The position numbers and the translations under genes are program-made. The notes below the pieces were generated by a model, which saw nothing but the letters and a program-made list of their open reading frames with translations, made no database searches and had not been told where the DNA came from. Of a stretch of DNA of 15,959 nucleotides, positions 13,374 to 15,959 are shown piece after piece (positions within the stretch are counted from its first letter, which is position 1; each line of letters opens with the position of its first letter). This DNA is from Bdellovibrionales bacterium CG10_big_fil_rev_8_21_14_0_10_45_34 (GTDB lineage Bacteria; Bdellovibrionota; Bdellovibrionia; Bdellovibrionales; 1-14-0-10-45-34). The stretch is taken from assembly GCA_002778785.1 (NCBI GenBank), contig PEZS01000012.1, positions 1-15,959 of the forward strand. The letters run 5' to 3'.

Positions 13374-13394
13374 CCATTTAGGTCGGTCTGGAGG
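13374..13394 (+). promoter_or_regulatory. CCATTTA plus GGAGG leader motif, copy 1
   Basis: CCATTTA (13374-13380) is followed after 9 nt by the ribosome binding site GGAGG (13390-13394), 4 nt before the ATG at 13399. The same arrangement precedes the next two genes. Here no strong hairpin with the ribosome binding site is evident. Confidence 0.4.
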
Positions 13395-13398
13395 CTTT

Positions 13399-13758
13399 AT
13401 GGAGCGATTACCGCCGTTTTTTCTCAACAAGGATGTTGTAGGACCAAATTCACTACGGCTCTTTTTATTATTCTACCAGTCTTCAAAAACCTACCCTCAA
13501 CGAAGAACCCATCGATTTACCAGAGACGATCTGGTGAAGATCACGCATCTTTCCTACAACTCCTGTCAGGCAGGCATAGCCGAGTTAATATTGCTTAAAA
13601 TTGTTATTTTAGATCCATTTGATATTTCAAAGACTCACTTCATTGTAAACAAGAGTGAGGAATACAATTGGGAGGAATTACGAAGACGGCAGGGTTTAAA
13701 AATTGATGGGGTACCAAATTCTGCTGAGGGTTCTCCGGAGAATAAGGATTCCGACTAG
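13399..13758 (+). CDS. Winged-helix-like protein, hypothetical
   Basis: The 119-aa product starts at ATG 13399 behind GGAGG; an in-frame ATG at 13360 has no ribosome binding site and would overlap the divergent gene. It opens with PPFFLNKDVVGPNSLRLFLL. A helix-turn-helix-like region follows (RFTRDDLVKITHLSYNSCQA, about 54-73), then a helix and a beta wing ELILLKIVILDPF...THFIVN. This is the shape of winged-helix modules of plasmid replication or regulatory proteins. The C-terminus is polar and disordered-looking. The layout resembles the N-terminal part of the 294-aa protein further on, so the two may be related. DNA binding is inferred. Confidence 0.7.
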   Translation: MERLPPFFLNKDVVGPNSLRLFLLFYQSSKTYPQRRTHRFTRDDLVKITHLSYNSCQAGIAELILLKIVILDPFDISKTHFIVNKSEEYNWEELRRRQGLKIDGVPNSAEGSPENKDSD

Positions 13759-13805
13759 GGTTTTACATATAAACTTTGAATTTTTAAGGTTTCACCAAAT
13801 TTTGA

Positions 13806-13835
13806 TGATCCTCCATTTAGAAATTCGGAGGATCA
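13806..13835 (+). promoter_or_regulatory. Hairpin sequestering a ribosome binding site
   Basis: TGATCCTCC (13806-13814) is an exact reverse complement of GGAGGATCA (13827-13835), with a 12-nt loop. GGAGG is the ribosome binding site of the gene at 13839, so it would be fully paired. The left arm contains CCTCC, an anti-Shine-Dalgarno sequence, and runs into the shared CCATTTA motif (13813-13819). Confidence 0.7.
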
Positions 13836-13838
13836 ATT

Positions 13839-14075
13839 ATGACGAATCAAATTAATAAGTTCCGATTTCACTATGTTCCTGAGCTACCTAATCAAACCTG
13901 TTTCCTCATCTCTAGGAATGATGAGGATATGCCTGTAGCCTTTATTGAGTTCGCTGAAGGAAAGTATGAAGTTTCAAGAATACGAGAGCTGTCACTAGCT
14001 GACCACCTTCTCATTCTTCAAGAGGCTGAGAGATACCGAGATTCATTTTTCAATCCTGACTTTTGGAATCTTTAA
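13839..14075 (+). CDS. Small hypothetical protein
   Basis: The 78-aa cytoplasmic protein starts at ATG 13839, 7 nt after GGAGG. It appears alpha/beta: FRFHYVPE, CFLISRNDEDMPVAFIEFAE, then YEVSRIRELSLADHLLILQE as a helix and a short tail. Cys near residue 21 is its only one. I recognise no family. It lies between two winged-helix-like genes on the same strand and its ribosome binding site is held in a 9-bp hairpin, so translation may be conditional. Confidence 0.65.
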   Translation: MTNQINKFRFHYVPELPNQTCFLISRNDEDMPVAFIEFAEGKYEVSRIRELSLADHLLILQEAERYRDSFFNPDFWNL

Positions 14076-14087
14076 TTTATCAGTTTG

Positions 14088-14120
14088 TTTGGCATTAGCC
14101 CATCAAGGGCGTTTGCCAAA
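14088..14120. repeat. Imperfect inverted repeat between genes
   Basis: TTTGGCA (14088-14094) pairs with TGCCAAA (14114-14120), and inside them GCCC (14098-14101) pairs with GGGC (14107-14110); the three bases between the arms on each side mismatch. There is no following T-tract, so it is either a weak terminator for the 78-aa gene or a protein-binding site. The outer arms resemble those inside the 957-1013 palindrome (TTTGGTGA/TCGCCAAA). Confidence 0.45.
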
Positions 14121-14222
14121 GAACTCTATTATTAATCGTTATTCTAACTACGTCCAATCGGCGTGGGCACAAGACCACTAGTGTGGGTAAAAACAGAGAT
14201 CAGAAGCAACTTTTTTATTTCT

Positions 14223-14252
14223 CCATTTATTTATCAACCCACGGAGGTGGGT
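14223..14252 (+). promoter_or_regulatory. Hairpin-loop ribosome binding site with CCATTTA motif
   Basis: ACCCAC (14237-14242) pairs with GTGGGT (14247-14252), displaying GGAG of the ribosome binding site in the loop, 4-9 nt before ATG 14257. Upstream, CTCCATTTA (14221-14229) repeats the 9-mer found at 13811-13819 and offers CTCC as an alternative partner for GGAG. Two mutually exclusive folds are therefore possible. Confidence 0.55.
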
Positions 14253-14256
14253 ACAA

Positions 14257-15141
14257 ATGAATGAGAAAAAAGATAACAAACTTGCCTTTATTTTTACGCC
14301 GATTCCTTTTGTCCTACTGAGAGCGTACGACCTACTAACAAAAAATGACCGAGATCTTTTGGTTCAGATCGCGTCTTTTGGTCCAAACGGTTGCTTCTTG
14401 AGTGTAAACAAGATTACCGAAAAAATTCTAGTCTGTGGGGAGCCCGCATTCTACCGCTCTGTCTACAAACTCAAGCATCTAAAGCTTATTAAGTTCAAAA
14501 GAGGCAACAGAAAAATGTCTAACCGATATTTCTTCGAGACAGACCCCAGAAATTGGCGACTTACCGAAGACTTGCATAAAAAAATTCAGGAAGATGCTGG
14601 GAAGCTGGGGATCACAGATCTTAAATTCAATAACGAGCCATTTCCAAACGTGTTCGGCTTCGTCACTTCTTTCAATATCTGTTATCCCAGTCATAAAATC
14701 GAGAATTCAAAAAAGATTAAAAATCCTCAAGAAAATTACAGACAGCCTGTAGCAGAAGATGATTCTTATCTCCAGATCACGAAATGGCAAAACAGAATTG
14801 AACAAATGGAGCGAAGTAAAACCACTTTCTTAATCATCAAAAATTATAATTATTTTAGTCAAAATATTTCCGCTTACAAAGCTTGGAAAGATGGAGTGCT
14901 GAATGATTATTCTGCAAGCGAAACTGAAAAAAGATATATTAAGGCGTTAATTGAAAAGTTTGAGTTAATTGCTAAAAATCCAAAAAGTGAATTCGAAAAA
15001 CAATGTTTTGTGTTGATGGAAGCCCTATTGAATGATGGGAAATCTGGATTTGAAATCGAAGGCGCTCTATTGAAGTTAAAAAATCGCTACGATCAGGAAA
15101 TTGCATTACAGGCGTCTGTAGACGGAGATCCCGAGAAATAA
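14257..15141 (+). CDS. Winged-helix (replication-initiator-like) protein, hypothetical
   Basis: In the 294-aa protein, residues about 12-90 read as an HTH_36/RepA_N-like winged helix: TPIPFVLLRAYDLLTKNDRD, LLVQIASFGPNGCFLSVNKI, then YRSVYKLKHLKLIKFKRGNR as helix and wing. Such domains occur in plasmid or phage replication initiators and in regulators. The middle (about 110-170) is polar. The C-terminal half is helical and charged (TEKRYIKALIEKFELIAKNP). No iteron array or origin is visible nearby, so replication is not supported beyond the fold. The start has GGAGG in a hairpin loop. A minus-strand terminator begins at its stop codon. Confidence 0.72.
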   Translation: MNEKKDNKLAFIFTPIPFVLLRAYDLLTKNDRDLLVQIASFGPNGCFLSVNKITEKILVCGEPAFYRSVYKLKHLKLIKFKRGNRKMSNRYFFETDPRNWRLTEDLHKKIQEDAGKLGITDLKFNNEPFPNVFGFVTSFNICYPSHKIENSKKIKNPQENYRQPVAEDDSYLQITKWQNRIEQMERSKTTFLIIKNYNYFSQNISAYKAWKDGVLNDYSASETEKRYIKALIEKFELIAKNPKSEFEKQCFVLMEALLNDGKSGFEIEGALLKLKNRYDQEIALQASVDGDPEK

Positions 15142-15167
15142 AAAAGGCAGTGCCGTAGCATCTGCCT
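15139..15167 (-). terminator. Intrinsic terminator (minus strand)
   Basis: AGGCAGTGC (15145-15153) pairs with GCA (15158-15160) and CTGCCT (15162-15167), with one bulged T and a CGTA loop. On the minus strand this stem is followed by an uninterrupted T run (plus-strand A run 15141-15145 and beyond), the classical layout. It would end transcription of the 49-aa minus-strand gene 26 bp upstream. On the plus strand the T-tract is poor. Confidence 0.7.
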
Positions 15168-15192
15168 CTCTTAACCGGAGTTCTCATGAAAC

Positions 15193-15342
15193 CTAGGTCT
15201 TGGACGATTGGATTATGTATTGAAAAATCATGGCATCACTTGGTCTAACATTAGCTGTGAGTATTAGCTTTTCCCCGCGCGGAAACTTCAGAATATCCCC
15301 TTGGGTGACAAAAAGCTTAAATGTCTTCGGTGCGATTGTCAT
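15193..15342 (-). CDS. 49-aa hypothetical protein
   Basis: A short minus-strand gene runs from ATG 15342 to TAG 15193-15195. GGAG lies 10 nt upstream of the ATG, and a good minus-strand terminator starts 26 bp after the stop. The product starts MTIAPKTFKLFVTQGDILKF and looks beta-rich with alternating hydrophobic residues (KLILTANV, then MIFQYIIQ). I recognise no family. Its start and ribosome binding site coincide with the presumed end of the IS66 remnant, so the insertion may have trimmed its promoter or upstream codons. The coding reading is favoured by the paired terminator. Confidence 0.45.
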   Translation of the reverse strand: MTIAPKTFKLFVTQGDILKFPRGEKLILTANVRPSDAMIFQYIIQSSKT

Positions 15343-15345
15343 AGC

Positions 15346-15372
15346 GTAAGCGCTCCATTTCGTCTATGTGAC
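15346..15372 (+). mobile_element. Candidate left end of an IS66-family element
   Basis: GTAAGCGCTCC at 15346 lies about 80 bp before the IS66-type tnpA start. IS66-family terminal repeats characteristically begin with GTAA. The other end is not in the window, so neither the repeat pair nor a target duplication can be confirmed. Confidence 0.4.
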
Positions 15373-15424
15373 TTCGAGACCTGCCTTTCGTAAGTCTAAG
15401 TAAGACAAGAAGGAGGTCAGAGTA

Positions 15425-15751
15425 ATGGGAATAGATCGAGCGACAAACGAACAGAAGTGGCATTCATTGATAACAAAGCAGTTAGGTAGCGGTATGAGCG
15501 TTGCCGATTTTTGCAGTGAGCAGAGGATTTCAAAAACAAATTTTTACATTTGGAGAAGTAGACTGGTGGGCAAACGGTCTTCTTCGGCAGATGTGCCTGT
15601 GTTTACTCGCGCGGTGGTAAGCTCTGAGTCTCTTACCTGCGAGCCGGCAGCTAATCGGCGAGCGCTACCTCATCAAATATCTGCTAACGCAAGGTGGGTG
15701 GCTGAGTTCTTATATCATTTTCTCGGGGCACGCGATGAAGTCAGCAAGTGA
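15425..15751 (+). CDS. tnpA: IS66-family TnpA-like accessory protein (possibly damaged)
   Basis: The 108-aa protein follows the IS66 TnpA pattern: NEQKWHSLITKQLGSGMSVA (8-27), DFCSEQRISKTNFYIWRSRL (28-47), a DNA-binding helix pair, then a variable region. The C-terminal ARWVAEFLYHF is also typical, but the residues between about 75 and 88 do not fit. In the next frame the DNA reads LIGERYLI, closer to the usual family segment, suggesting compensating small indels. GGAGG precedes the ATG. The stop overlaps tnpB, as is normal for the family. Its role in intact elements is accessory to transposition; here it is probably inert. Confidence 0.75.
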   Translation: MGIDRATNEQKWHSLITKQLGSGMSVADFCSEQRISKTNFYIWRSRLVGKRSSSADVPVFTRAVVSSESLTCEPAANRRALPHQISANARWVAEFLYHFLGARDEVSK

Positions 15752-15959
15752 GTTTAAATTGGTGTATATCCACAGAGACCCTGTAGATATGAGAAAGTCG
15801 ATCGATGGTCTTTCAAGTATAGTGCAGCTCTCAGGTGTGGCAAACTTGTTTGAGCCAAATCTGTTTGTATTTTCGTAAATCGTAGAAGTTCCCCGTATTT
15901 ACTGATTTAGCTTGAACTGGTAGGGGGTTTTTGCAGGAAGTCCAGCGTGCAGCTCTTGT
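15735..15959 (+). pseudogene. tnpB: Broken IS66-family tnpB
   Basis: From ATG 15735 the frame reads FKLVYIHRDPVDMRKSIDGL, the diagnostic TnpB opening (VYxxxxPVDMRKSIxGL), and continues to LFEPNLFVFS before TAA at 15876-15878 after 47 residues; intact TnpB is about 110-120 aa. Just after the stop another frame reads Asn-Arg-Arg, which normally follows LFVF. Further degraded similarity (around CGTATTTACTG, 15895-15905) suggests indels and stops. The large transposase gene tnpC is not in the window. I call a decayed element; a recent frameshift is less likely given several lesions. Confidence 0.7.

Noticed and set aside
15186-15248. Short plus-strand ORF (starting MKPRSWTIG) with a CGGAG upstream
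   Set aside because: It is only 20 codons and lies antisense to the better-supported 49-aa gene with its own terminator.
1-15959. CRISPR arrays, tRNA or rRNA genes, integrase genes and plasmid iterons
   Set aside because: I looked for spaced direct repeats, cloverleaf ends, ribosomal signatures and recombinase motifs on both strands and found none.

Overview
The window looks like an accessory region of a Bdellovibrio-type bacterium (Bdellovibrionota). This is an inference from two glycine- or serine-rich lipoproteins, one with a Lys-Trp-Cys-Leu-Ser-Glu-Thr segment that I associate with Bdellovibrio surface lipoproteins, and from the moderately AT-leaning composition with strong GGAGG ribosome binding sites. 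I see no core housekeeping gene, rRNA, tRNA or CRISPR array.

Layout. 1-1029: a broken lipoprotein gene (minus), then eroded non-coding DNA holding possible gene relics and a 57-bp imperfect palindrome. 1030-1667: a HigB/HigA-like (RelE-superfamily) toxin-antitoxin pair whose promoter carries a perfect operator-like palindrome between -35 and -10. 1668-2641: a 320-bp spacer and one hypothetical gene with a small N-terminal helical domain. 2665-10454 (minus): the main feature, a tightly packed seven-gene operon. Read 5' to 3' it encodes an excisionase-like HTH protein, a type III DNA methyltransferase (Mod), the type III restriction helicase-nuclease (Res), a 75-aa protein, a DUF2971 protein, a protein with a HEPN-type R-x4-H motif, and a protein with an incomplete PD-(D/E)XK-like core. 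Junctions overlap or are 1-8 nt apart, and one good sigma70-like promoter lies at the head. A complete type III restriction-modification system is therefore joined to three or four genes that are not part of standard type III systems. This is the best candidate for an undescribed composite defence system.

10455-10900: divergent regulatory spacer with a doubtful ORF. 10901-13074 (plus): a probable four-gene operon of an XRE regulator, a 62-aa alpha/beta protein, a lipoprotein and a single-span membrane protein. 13037-13372 (minus): a two-span membrane protein overlapping the end of that operon. 13399-15141 (plus): two winged-helix-like proteins and one small hypothetical protein. Their starts share a CCATTTA motif just upstream of GGAGG, and two of the ribosome binding sites sit in hairpins. 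15193-15342 (minus): a 49-aa gene with its own terminator. 15346-end: the left part of a decayed IS66-family element (tnpA, broken tnpB).

Functional reading. The methyltransferase would mark self DNA and Res would cut unmodified DNA. The HTH protein may control expression, and the distal genes may act as a second layer, possibly RNA cleavage by the HEPN protein. The toxin-antitoxin pair and IS remnant fit a mobile or defence-island setting. All family names come from motif recognition only; no database search was possible.
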